Shown piece by piece: positions 39,257 through 47,888 of a stretch of DNA of 64,000 nt. The notes under the pieces were generated by a model. It had not been told where the DNA came from, did not search any database, and saw only the letters and a list, made by a program, of their open reading frames with translations. Location: assembly GCA_030652255.1 (NCBI GenBank), contig JAUSAZ010000210.1:160222-224221 (forward strand), in the 5' to 3' direction. The stretch is from Myxococcales bacterium. GTDB taxonomy: Bacteria; Myxococcota_A; Polyangia; Polyangiales; Ga0077539. Position numbers and translations under genes: made by a program. Within the stretch, counting starts at the first letter, position 1. Each line of letters starts with the position of its first letter.

Positions 39257-41203
39257 CTACTGAAGGTATCCCGAAGCCGCGAGCAGCGCGACCGCCACCC
39301 CCATCAGGCTCTCGCCCGCGATGATGCCGCTGGCGATCGGGATGGTGTAGGCCTCGGCGCGCCTCTCGTTGCGCTTCATCCACAGCGCCGCGAGCACCGC
39401 GCCGATGAACATCGACACGCTGTTGAAGGCCGGGATCACGAGCGCGAGCCCGAGGCCCATCGCCGACGGCATGTACTTCTTGTGCTTCGGGAAGGTGAGC
39501 TCGAGCAGCGGGAGCGCGACCCCGATGAGGGCGCCCACGAGCATCGCCCAGCGCGCGGTGGGGTGCAGCGAGTGCACCCCGCGCGCGAGCACCTCCGCGA
39601 CGCCGCGCCACACCTGCGCCGAGGGGGCAGGGAAGCGATCGCTCCCGAGGATCGCCGGGTTGGGCACCAGCTTGTAGAAGGCCGGCACCACCACGAGCGT
39701 GCCCACGACGGTGCCGCTGAGCTGCGCGAGGAACTGCTTCCGGGGGTTGGCGCCGAGCAGGTAGCCCGACTTCAGGTCCGTGAGCAGGTCGGCCGCGCTG
39801 CCCGCGGCGCCCGCCGTGATGCTCGCGGTCATCAGGTTGGTCGTGAGGTTGGACGGCGCGAGCGCCCCGTAGGTGAGCTGCGTGATCTTGCCCATCGCCC
39901 CCACCGGGGTGGTGTCGGTCTCGCCCGTCGCGCGACACGCCACGATGGCCAGCACGAAGGAGAGCACCACCGCGAGCACCGACAGCCACGGCGCGATGCC
40001 GAAGGCGAAGTACCCCACGATCACCAGGCCGATCGTCGCGAAGGCCATGCCCCCGACGAACCATGTCGGCGGCACCTCGATGCGCTCCATCGGGTCTTCG
40101 TCGGGCTCGACGAGGGCGGCCTCGCGGAAGGGCCCGTCGCCGGCCGTGGCCTTCGCCGCCTTGGCCCGGGAGAACGCCTTGCCGAGCCCGCTGAAGGCCC
40201 GCACCACGGTGCGCCACTGGAGCGCGAAGGAGAGCAGCCCCGAGGTCACCATGATGGCCGCGCCGGGCCAGAGGCTCCACGTCACGATGCCGCGGTAGCC
40301 GAGCCGGGTGATGCCGCCGAGCTCGAAGATGCGCGGCGCGATGACGCCGTAGTTGATGAGCGAGGCGACCAGCATCGTCGCCGTGGTGCGAAGCCCCATC
40401 ATGGCGCCCGCCGCGACGAGGATGAGCGAGCCCTCGAAGCCGATGGTGTACTGCATCGCGGGCCGGCCCGAGATGGTCAGGAAGGGGATCGGGAGCGTCG
40501 AGGGGATCTTCGAGAGGCGGGTGAGCACCGCCAGCACGCCGGTCTGCGACGCCGCGTGGGCGTCGCGCAGCCACGCCACCACGGCCCCCATGCCCATGGT
40601 CCAGAAGAGCGCGCGGGCCTTCGCCTTGGCCTCGCCGCCGGTGCCGTAGAGCGAGCGCAGCGTCTCCGCCGCGGCCATGCCCGACGGGAACTTCAGCTGC
40701 TCGATGTTGATCATCTGGCGCTTCATGGGGATCGCCATGACGGTGCCGAGGATCGCCAGCAGGAAGGTCCATGCCGTGAGGGTCCAGAAGGGCAGGTGGT
40801 GGCCCTGGACCAGGAGCAGCGCGCAGATGGCGGACACCATCGTGCCGCCGGTGGAGTAGCCCGCCGACGAGGCCGTCGACGCCATCGCGTTGTTCTCCAG
40901 GATCGACATGTTCGACCCGAAGACCTTCGGCGCGACGGTGCTCAGCACCGAGTACACGGTGAAGGACAGGATGCACGCCGTGATGGCGACCCCGAGGCCC
41001 CAGCCGGTCTTCAGCCCCACGTAGAGGTTGGAGAGCGCCATGAGCGAGCCCAGCAGCGAGCCCATGATGAACGATCGCAGCGTGAACTGCGGCACCCGGT
41101 CGCCCTGGTACACGTCGCGGAACCATCGGATCTCCGCCTCCGACGCGCTGCTGGGCGCGGCCTCGGGCGAGGGGACGGGCGTAGGCGCGACCTCGGTGCT
41201 CAT
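39257..41203 (-). CDS. OPT family oligopeptide/metal-chelate transporter
   Basis: This 648-aa inner-membrane protein of the OPT superfamily has about 14-16 hydrophobic segments. Family-like segments are LYVGLKTGWGLGVAITACIL, ENNAMASTASSAGYSTGGTM near 103-122, QLKFPSGMAAAETLRSL near 165, and SDLKSGYLLGANPRKQF-like TDLKSGYLLGANPRKQF near 480. OPT proteins import small peptides or siderophore-metal complexes by proton symport. It is the last gene of a probable four-gene operon (INSIG-like, SDR, larB, OPT); larB ends 51 bases upstream. Confidence 0.9.
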   Translation of the reverse strand: MSTEVAPTPVPSPEAAPSSASEAEIRWFRDVYQGDRVPQFTLRSFIMGSLLGSLMALSNLYVGLKTGWGLGVAITACILSFTVYSVLSTVAPKVFGSNMSILENNAMASTASSAGYSTGGTMVSAICALLLVQGHHLPFWTLTAWTFLLAILGTVMAIPMKRQMINIEQLKFPSGMAAAETLRSLYGTGGEAKAKARALFWTMGMGAVVAWLRDAHAASQTGVLAVLTRLSKIPSTLPIPFLTISGRPAMQYTIGFEGSLILVAAGAMMGLRTTATMLVASLINYGVIAPRIFELGGITRLGYRGIVTWSLWPGAAIMVTSGLLSFALQWRTVVRAFSGLGKAFSRAKAAKATAGDGPFREAALVEPDEDPMERIEVPPTWFVGGMAFATIGLVIVGYFAFGIAPWLSVLAVVLSFVLAIVACRATGETDTTPVGAMGKITQLTYGALAPSNLTTNLMTASITAGAAGSAADLLTDLKSGYLLGANPRKQFLAQLSGTVVGTLVVVPAFYKLVPNPAILGSDRFPAPSAQVWRGVAEVLARGVHSLHPTARWAMLVGALIGVALPLLELTFPKHKKYMPSAMGLGLALVIPAFNSVSMFIGAVLAALWMKRNERRAEAYTIPIASGIIAGESLMGVAVALLAASGYLQ

Positions 41204-41254
41204 GCGCGCGATCGTAGACGCAACGCCGCGCCCGTTGCCCGCAGAAATGTCCCG

Positions 41255-42016
41255 TCAGTACCGCGCGGCGCTCTGGAGGATGCGCGCCGCCGCGAAGGCC
41301 GCGCCGAAGCCGTTGTCGATGTTGCAGACGGTCACCCCGGAGGCGCAGCTCGTGAGCATCGACGCGAGCGCCGCGAGGCCCCCGAGGGCGGCCCCGTAGC
41401 CCACCGAGGTGGGCACCGCGATCACCGGGATGGAGACCATCCCGCCGACGGCGCTGGGGAGGGCGCCCTCCATGCCGGCGACCACGATGGCCACGGCGCA
41501 GCGGTCGAACACGGTGCGCCGCGCGAGCAGGCGGTGCACCCCCGCGACGCCGACGTCGTACACCCGCTCGACCGAGGCGCCCATCATCCGCAGCGTCTCG
41601 CAGGCCTCCTCGGCGACGGGCGCGTCGGAGGTGCCCGCGCACACCACCGCCACGGGGCTCTTGCCGAGCGCCGGGATGGGGTGCGCCTCGAGCGTCGCGA
41701 TGCGGGCCACGGCGTGGTAGCGCACCGCGGGGAGACGCGCGCGCACCGCCTCGGCCTTGGCCGCGTCGATGCGAGTGATGAGCACGTTGACGTCCCGCCG
41801 CGCGAGCTCTTCGGAGATGCCGATGATCTGCTCGGGGGTCTTGCCCTCGCCGAGGATCACCTCCGGCACGCCCTGCCGCAGCGCCCGGTGGTGGTCGACC
41901 ATCGCATAGCCGAGGTCGACGAAGGGGAGGTCGCGCAGGCCCGCCATGGCGGCGTCGACGGTCAGTCCGCCGGCGCCGACCTGCTCGAGCATTTCCCGGA
42001 GCTTCTTGGGATCCAT
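41255..42016 (-). CDS. larB: LarB-like pyridinium-3,5-biscarboxylic acid mononucleotide synthase
   Basis: This 253-aa protein matches LarB, whose catalytic domain is related to AIR carboxylase PurE. LarB carboxylates nicotinic acid adenine dinucleotide in the first step of the nickel-pincer cofactor of lactate racemase. Seen are FVDLGYAMVDHHRALRQGVPEVILGEGKT near 32-60, VVCAGTSDAPVAEEA near 123-138 and VVAGMEGALPSAVGG near 175-190. No larC, larE or larA is in the window, so a partial or scattered pathway is possible. It starts 13 bases after the SDR gene. Confidence 0.9.
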   Translation of the reverse strand: MDPKKLREMLEQVGAGGLTVDAAMAGLRDLPFVDLGYAMVDHHRALRQGVPEVILGEGKTPEQIIGISEELARRDVNVLITRIDAAKAEAVRARLPAVRYHAVARIATLEAHPIPALGKSPVAVVCAGTSDAPVAEEACETLRMMGASVERVYDVGVAGVHRLLARRTVFDRCAVAIVVAGMEGALPSAVGGMVSIPVIAVPTSVGYGAALGGLAALASMLTSCASGVTVCNIDNGFGAAFAAARILQSAARY

Positions 42017-42029
42017 CGGTGCGCGGTAT

Positions 42030-42784
<755 letters not shown>

Positions 42785-42788
<4 letters not shown>

Positions 42789-43369
42789 GGCAATGCGCTC
42801 CTCGGCGCGACGGGGATGAGCCAGCGCCGGAGCACCGCGCGGAGCAGCGGCGTGGCGTGGAGGTAGACCCCCGGGAGCCACAGGGGCACCCCCCAGAGGT
42901 CGGGATGTCGGTAGTGAAACGCTCCGCTCGAGGCGAGCAGGGACTCGAACATCGTGCCGCCGAGGGCGAACTGCAGCCCGCTGGCGCCGAGCCCCGGGGC
43001 GCCCAGCGACCAGCAGCGCAGCGCGAAGGCCGCGACGTAGGCGACGAGCAGCGCGCGGGGCCAGTGCTGGAGCGGGCCGCTCAGCCCGTAGGCGAGGACC
43101 ATCCAGGCGAGCGCCACGGCGGCCTCGCGGGTGCCCCAGCGGTCGCGCGGGCCGTCGGTGAGGTCGCGGCGGTAGCCGAGCTTGCGGGCCCAGGTGACGT
43201 ACCCGAGGAGCCCGACGAGCGTCGCCGCGGCGAAGAGGGCGGGCACCCACGGGGCCTGGCCGAACATCGACCCGTCGCGGTAGGCGAGCACGCCGAAGCG
43301 CACGTGCAGCTGGTCGAGCAGCGTGCAGAGCACCGAGCCGAACGCGATCGCGACGAGCCAGCGTGACAC
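42785..43369 (-). CDS. Polytopic membrane protein resembling INSIG family
   Basis: This membrane protein of about 194 aa has five or six helices. Its pattern resembles animal insulin-induced gene (INSIG) proteins. There is an early helix ending in CTLLDQLHVRFGVL, then GSMFGQAPWVPALFAAATLVGLLGY (INSIG: [21 protein letters not shown]). Near the end, SSGAFHYRHPDLWGVPLWLPGVYL resembles INSIG [20 protein letters not shown]. INSIG homologues are known in some bacteria. Start GTG 43369 is preferred over TTG 43402; neither has a clear ribosome site. It is coupled to the downstream SDR. Function in bacteria is unknown; sterol or lipid sensing is speculation. Confidence 0.6.
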
Positions 43370-43421
43370 GTGGGATTCGGGCTTGTTGTACCGTGCGCGC
43401 AAAGGAGCTGGGAAGCGACGA

Positions 43422-44327
43422 ATGCCCGAAGAGATCCTGGAGACGAGCGTGGTGGCGAACGGCGTACGCTTCCACTACGCCACGCAGGGCAGCGGCCCGC
43501 TGGTGCTGCTGGTGCACGGGTTTCCCGAGCGCTGGTTCTCGTGGCGGCGGCAGATCGCGGCGATCGCCGCGGCGGGCTACCGCGTGGTGGCGCCCGACCT
43601 GCGCGGCTACGGCCTCAGCGACAAGCCCGCGGAGGGGTACGAGATCACCAACCTCGCGCTCGACATCGCCCGGCTCATCGGCGCGCTCGGCGAGGAGCAG
43701 GCCACGGTGATCGGCCACGACTGGGGCGGCGCGATCACCTGGGAGACCGTGAGCCGCCACCCCGAGGTGGTGTCGCGCTTCGCGGTGCTCAACTGCCCCC
43801 ACGCCGACGTGCTGCGGCGCACGCTCCTGCGCTCGTCCGAGCAGCTCCGCCGGAGCTGGTACATGTTCGCGTTCAACGTCCCGTGGCTGCCCGAGCGCCT
43901 CATCGCGCGCGACGGCGGGGCCCACCTGGGGAAGATGTTCCGGGCGATGGCGGTCGACCGCCGCAACTTCACCCCGGAGCTGATGGCCCCTTACCTCGCG
44001 AGCGTCGCGCGGCCCGAGGACGTCGCGCCGATGCTCGAGTACTACCGCCAGGCCGTTCGCCTTGCGCTGCACCCGTCGCGGGTGGCGCCCTACCCCGTCA
44101 TCGAGCGGCCGGGCCTGCTGCTCTGGGCCGAGGAGGACAAGGCGCTCGGCCTCGAGCTGCTCGCGCCGCACTCCCGCGTCGCGCGCGACCTGCGCATCCA
44201 GCGCATCCCCGGCTGCGGTCACTTCTCGATGCTCGAGCAGCCCGAGGCCATCAATCGCCACCTCCTCCACTGGCTGGAGGAGACCGCCGTCACTGCAGCG
44301 CGAAGCGCCGCGCCGCCATCGGCGTGA
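43422..44327 (+). CDS. Epoxide hydrolase-like alpha/beta hydrolase
   Basis: This is a 301-aa alpha/beta hydrolase of the epoxide hydrolase/haloalkane dehalogenase type. Seen are the oxyanion motif VHGFPERWFSWR near 30, the nucleophile elbow GHDWGG near 101 (Asp, as in epoxide hydrolases), and the catalytic His in GCGHFSMLEQP near 268. The cap domain lies about 130-215. It has no signal peptide. It is divergent from the INSIG-like operon with a 52-base gap. The 3' end overlaps the next gene antisense by 38 bases. The natural substrate is unknown. Confidence 0.88.
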   Translation: MPEEILETSVVANGVRFHYATQGSGPLVLLVHGFPERWFSWRRQIAAIAAAGYRVVAPDLRGYGLSDKPAEGYEITNLALDIARLIGALGEEQATVIGHDWGGAITWETVSRHPEVVSRFAVLNCPHADVLRRTLLRSSEQLRRSWYMFAFNVPWLPERLIARDGGAHLGKMFRAMAVDRRNFTPELMAPYLASVARPEDVAPMLEYYRQAVRLALHPSRVAPYPVIERPGLLLWAEEDKALGLELLAPHSRVARDLRIQRIPGCGHFSMLEQPEAINRHLLHWLEETAVTAARSAAPPSA

Positions 44328-44919
44328 AGGGCCCCGCGCCCACGCCGATCTGCCCGTTGTTGAAGAGCGCCGTGTAGACCGTGAGCTCGACGGTGCGCCC
44401 GCCGCCGCCCGCCACGATGAGGCCCCAGTCGCGCGCGTCGGGCGTCCACGTCGTGGCCGACTGCTGGCGGCGCAGCACCGTCGCGCCGCCGACGCGGAAG
44501 CGCAGCTCGTAGGCGCGGCCGGAGAAGGGCTCGCAGTGCGCCTCGGCCTCGGGGATGAGCGTGGTCCACCGGCGGAGCTCGTCGGCGAGGGTCATGGCCC
44601 GGGGCGCCCGGAGGCGGGGGCGGGAGGCGACCGGGGCCGTCCACGAGAAGGTGAAGGGCGTCGCCCGCGGGACGCTCTGCCCCTCGGTGGGCGCGGTCAC
44701 CGACGGGGCCCTGGGCTCCTGCGCCGAGGCCCGGTTGGCGATCGCGTCGTCGAGCACGGTGCAGGCCTCGTCGGAGAAGAGGTCGGGGCCCGCGGAGCAG
44801 TTGGGCAGGCTGACCTGCAGCGGGTCGCCGCACGCCGGGGCGACCGGGGCGTCGTCGTGGCCACAGCCACTCCCCAGAGCCAGGAACACCACGAGCGGGG
44901 ACGCGGAGAGCATGCGCAT
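44290..44919 (-). CDS. Lipoprotein of unknown function
   Basis: This 209-aa lipoprotein has signal LVVFLALGSGC. The N-terminal mature part has four Cys (CGDPLQ, NCSAG, ACTVL, HCEPF), followed by a beta-rich domain (FTFSWTAPV, AYELRFRVGGATVLRRQQSATTW, WGLIVAGGGGRTVELTVYTA). This layout suggests a secreted beta-sandwich; no family was recognised. Starts at 44919 or 44913 are both possible. Its last 38 bases overlap the epoxide-hydrolase-like gene. Confidence 0.75.
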   Translation of the reverse strand: MRMLSASPLVVFLALGSGCGHDDAPVAPACGDPLQVSLPNCSAGPDLFSDEACTVLDDAIANRASAQEPRAPSVTAPTEGQSVPRATPFTFSWTAPVASRPRLRAPRAMTLADELRRWTTLIPEAEAHCEPFSGRAYELRFRVGGATVLRRQQSATTWTPDARDWGLIVAGGGGRTVELTVYTALFNNGQIGVGAGPFTPMAARRFALQ

Positions 44920-45017
44920 GCGGGCGATCGTAGCGGCACTTCTTCCGCGCGCCAGATGACACATTGACGCAGGGCCTTCGGGGCGGAGCGCCTCTGTTAT
45001 GGTTGCCCCACCTCCCA

Positions 45018-47882
45018 GTGCACCTCCAGACGACCCTCTTCTCGGCCTCCGCGCTTCGTTTATCGATGCTGGCATGCACCCTCGGCGCGGCGTTGATCGC
45101 CGGGTGCGCGCGCGGCAACACGGCCGATCCCCGGGACGCCGGAGACGCCGGAGACACCTCGGCCGTGGCCGACGGGGGCGACGCGGGGAGCCCGAAGCAG
45201 GACGCGCCCGAGGTCGACGCAGGGCCCAGGTGCGCGACGGACGACGACTGCCGCGCAGACCCCGGCGGCGCCCGCTGCGACCCCGCGAGCGGCCGCTGCG
45301 GCGGGTGCGTCGTCGGCCGCGACCACTGCGCCCTCGGAACCTTCTGCGACCCGGTCGCGCGCTCGTGCACCGCGGGCTGCGACGACGACGACGACTGCGG
45401 CGGAGGCGTGACCCGCTGCGACCTCCCGACCCACCGCTGCACGGGCTGCGCGATCAGCCGGGACTGCGTGCCGGGGACGATCTGTCGCGACACCGTGTGC
45501 GTGCCGGGCTGCGACGACGCCAAGCCCTGCGGGGTCGGCAGCACCTGCTGCGCCGAGCGCTGCGTCGACGTGAACAGCGACGCCGCCCACTGCGGGGCGT
45601 GCGGCAGCGCCTGCGGCGACGGGAGCTCCTGCTGCCTCGGGCGCTGCGCGGCGCCCGGCGGCGACGTGCTCAACTGCGGCCGCTGCGGCCTCGCGTGCTC
45701 GACCGCCAACGGCACCCCGGCCTGCGCCGCGGGCGTCTGCGGCGTGGCCGCGTGCAACGCCGGCTTCGGGGACTGCGACGGCGCCGCGGGCAACGGCTGC
45801 GAGGCCGAGCTGTCGGCCAACCCGATGAACTGCGGGGCCTGCGGCCGGGCGTGCACCGCGGGGGTCAACGCCTCGACACGCTGCGCGGAGGGCGCGTGCG
45901 TGGCCGAGTGCAACGCCGGCTACGGCGACTGCGACGGCGACGCGGCGAACGGCTGCGAGACCGAGCTCGGCCGGAGCACGGCGCACTGCGGAGCCTGCGG
46001 GCAGGCCTGCCCGGCCGGGCCCAACGCGGTCGCGACCTGCGCCATGGCGATGTGCGGGGTGACCTGCGAGAGCGGGTTCAGCGACTGCGACGGCGAGGCG
46101 CGCAACGGGTGCGAGGTGTTCGTCGCGACGAGCGCGGCGCACTGCGGCGGCTGCGGCATCCGCTGCGCCATCGAGCACGCCAACGCGGCGTGCATGGGCT
46201 CCCGCTGCGTCGTCGCGAGCTGCGAGACCGGCTGGGCCGACTGCGACGGCAGCGCCGCCAACGGGTGCGAGGTTGACCTCAACGCCGAGAGCGCCAACTG
46301 CGGCGCGTGCGGGCGGCGATGCGAGGCGGGCACCGCGTGCTCGGCGGGCACCTGCGCGAGCGTGTGCACCAGCGGGGCGACCTTCTGCGTCGACCGCTGC
46401 GCGCGGCTGGAGTCCGACGCCCAGCACTGCGGCGCCTGCGGGCGGCGATGCGACGGCGGCGCCAGCGCGGCGCCCTCGTGCGTGGGCGGCGCCTGCGGGC
46501 TCATCTGTGACGCTGGCTACGGCGACTGCAACGGCGCCGCGGGCGACGGCTGCGAGGCCAACCTCCGGGAGACCATCGCCCACTGCGGCGCGTGCGGCGC
46601 GCGGTGCGCCCGCGCCAACGCGAGCGTCACCTGCGCGGGCGGCGGCTGCGTCCTCGGGGCGTGCAGCCCGGGCTACGGCAACTGCAACGGCTCCGAGGCC
46701 GACGGGTGCGAGGCCGACCTCAACGCCAGCACGGCGCACTGCGGCGGTTGCGGTCGCGCCTGCGCGCTGCCCTTCGCCACGGCGACCTGCGCGAGCGGCT
46801 CCTGCGCCGTCGTCGCCTGCACGGCGGGCTTCGCGGACTGCGACGGCACGCCCGCCACCGGCTGCGAGACCAACCTCGCGAGCAGCAACGCCAACTGCGG
46901 GGCCTGCGGGCGTAGCTGCGGTCCGGGCACGGCGTGCTCCAGCGGCACCTGCGCCAACGTCTGCGCCCCGGGCACGACCTTCTGCGGCGGGAGCTGCGTG
47001 GCGCTGGCGACGGACGCGCGCAACTGCGGCGGCTGCGGAAACGTCTGCGCCTCGGGGCAGACGTGCAGCGGGGGTCAGTGCCGGGTGGCGGCCCCAGCCA
47101 ACGACACCTGCGGCGGCGCGCAGGAGATCTCCTTCGCTACGACCAGCGTGACGCTCACCGGCACCAACGTCGGCGCGACGCCATCGATCACGCCGGCCTG
47201 CGGGTTCGGCGTCACGACGGACGTGTACTACCGCTTCACGGTGCCGGGGCCGTCGCGGGAGCTCGTGTACGCCGACTCGGTGGGCAGCTCCTTCGACACG
47301 GTGCTGTACTTCGCGCGCGACTGCGCCACGGCCCTCGCCGGCCCGACCACCTCCGGCGACGTCGTCTGCAACGACGACATGGGCGCAGCGGGCTGCAACG
47401 GCGGGGTCCAGTCGCAGGTGGTGGCCCTGCTCAACCCGGGCACCTGGTACCTGATGGTGGGCGGCTACGGCGGGTCCAGCGGCACCATCAGCCTGCGTGT
47501 GCAGCACCTCCCGGTGGGCAGCGGCGGCGTGGCGTTGCTCCCGGCCGGGTCGACGACCCAGTCCGGCGCCACGTCGGGGTCGGGCTCGATGGGCGGTTTC
47601 TGCGGCGGCAGCGGGGCGGGCGAGTCGACCTGGTGGTGGCGCACGTGCCCCGACTTCGTCGGGGGCGGCTTCAGCGCGACCACCTGCAGCCGCGCCGTCT
47701 GGGACACCCTCATCTATGTGCGTAACGCGGCCGGCGGAGGCGACGTGTGCAACGACGACGCGTGCGGCCTGCAGTCGTCCATCAACGGGACCATTCCACC
47801 GGGCCCCGGCATCCACACCTTCACCGTGGACGGCTACAGCACCAACACGGGCGGCTTCTCGGTGGCGGTGACCCGTCCCTGA
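45018..47882 (+). CDS. Large Cys-rich repeat lipoprotein with C-terminal beta-sandwich domains
   Basis: The protein is about 954 aa. A hydrophobic N-terminus ends in the lipobox ALIAGC. After an Asp-rich linker come Cys-rich segments and about eleven copies of a roughly 40-residue module. Its core is GCExDL...HCGACGRxC, with an intervening AGYGDCDG; seven copies carry GCE and four are variants. The C-terminal about 270 residues form two PPC-like beta-sandwich domains (NDTCGGAQEISF, VYYRFTVPGPSRELVYADS, GTWYLMVGGYGG, then a second similar unit). It is probably a surface-exposed, disulfide-stiffened stalk. The start is uncertain: GTG 45018, ATG 45066 or TTG 44964. The module also occurs in the lipoprotein at 26894-27979. 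Confidence 0.82.
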   Translation: MHLQTTLFSASALRLSMLACTLGAALIAGCARGNTADPRDAGDAGDTSAVADGGDAGSPKQDAPEVDAGPRCATDDDCRADPGGARCDPASGRCGGCVVGRDHCALGTFCDPVARSCTAGCDDDDDCGGGVTRCDLPTHRCTGCAISRDCVPGTICRDTVCVPGCDDAKPCGVGSTCCAERCVDVNSDAAHCGACGSACGDGSSCCLGRCAAPGGDVLNCGRCGLACSTANGTPACAAGVCGVAACNAGFGDCDGAAGNGCEAELSANPMNCGACGRACTAGVNASTRCAEGACVAECNAGYGDCDGDAANGCETELGRSTAHCGACGQACPAGPNAVATCAMAMCGVTCESGFSDCDGEARNGCEVFVATSAAHCGGCGIRCAIEHANAACMGSRCVVASCETGWADCDGSAANGCEVDLNAESANCGACGRRCEAGTACSAGTCASVCTSGATFCVDRCARLESDAQHCGACGRRCDGGASAAPSCVGGACGLICDAGYGDCNGAAGDGCEANLRETIAHCGACGARCARANASVTCAGGGCVLGACSPGYGNCNGSEADGCEADLNASTAHCGGCGRACALPFATATCASGSCAVVACTAGFADCDGTPATGCETNLASSNANCGACGRSCGPGTACSSGTCANVCAPGTTFCGGSCVALATDARNCGGCGNVCASGQTCSGGQCRVAAPANDTCGGAQEISFATTSVTLTGTNVGATPSITPACGFGVTTDVYYRFTVPGPSRELVYADSVGSSFDTVLYFARDCATALAGPTTSGDVVCNDDMGAAGCNGGVQSQVVALLNPGTWYLMVGGYGGSSGTISLRVQHLPVGSGGVALLPAGSTTQSGATSGSGSMGGFCGGSGAGESTWWWRTCPDFVGGGFSATTCSRAVWDTLIYVRNAAGGGDVCNDDACGLQSSINGTIPPGPGIHTFTVDGYSTNTGGFSVAVTRP

Positions 47883-47888
47883 CGACCC

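Noticed and set aside
44964..45003. TTGACG (44964-44969) and TATGGT (44998-45003) as a promoter for the Cys-rich lipoprotein
   Set aside because: The spacing is 28 bases, too long for a sigma70-type promoter.
45600..47060. Tandem Cys-module DNA as a CRISPR-like array
   Set aside because: The periodicity is protein-level, repeats are imperfect and coding throughout, and no cas genes are near.
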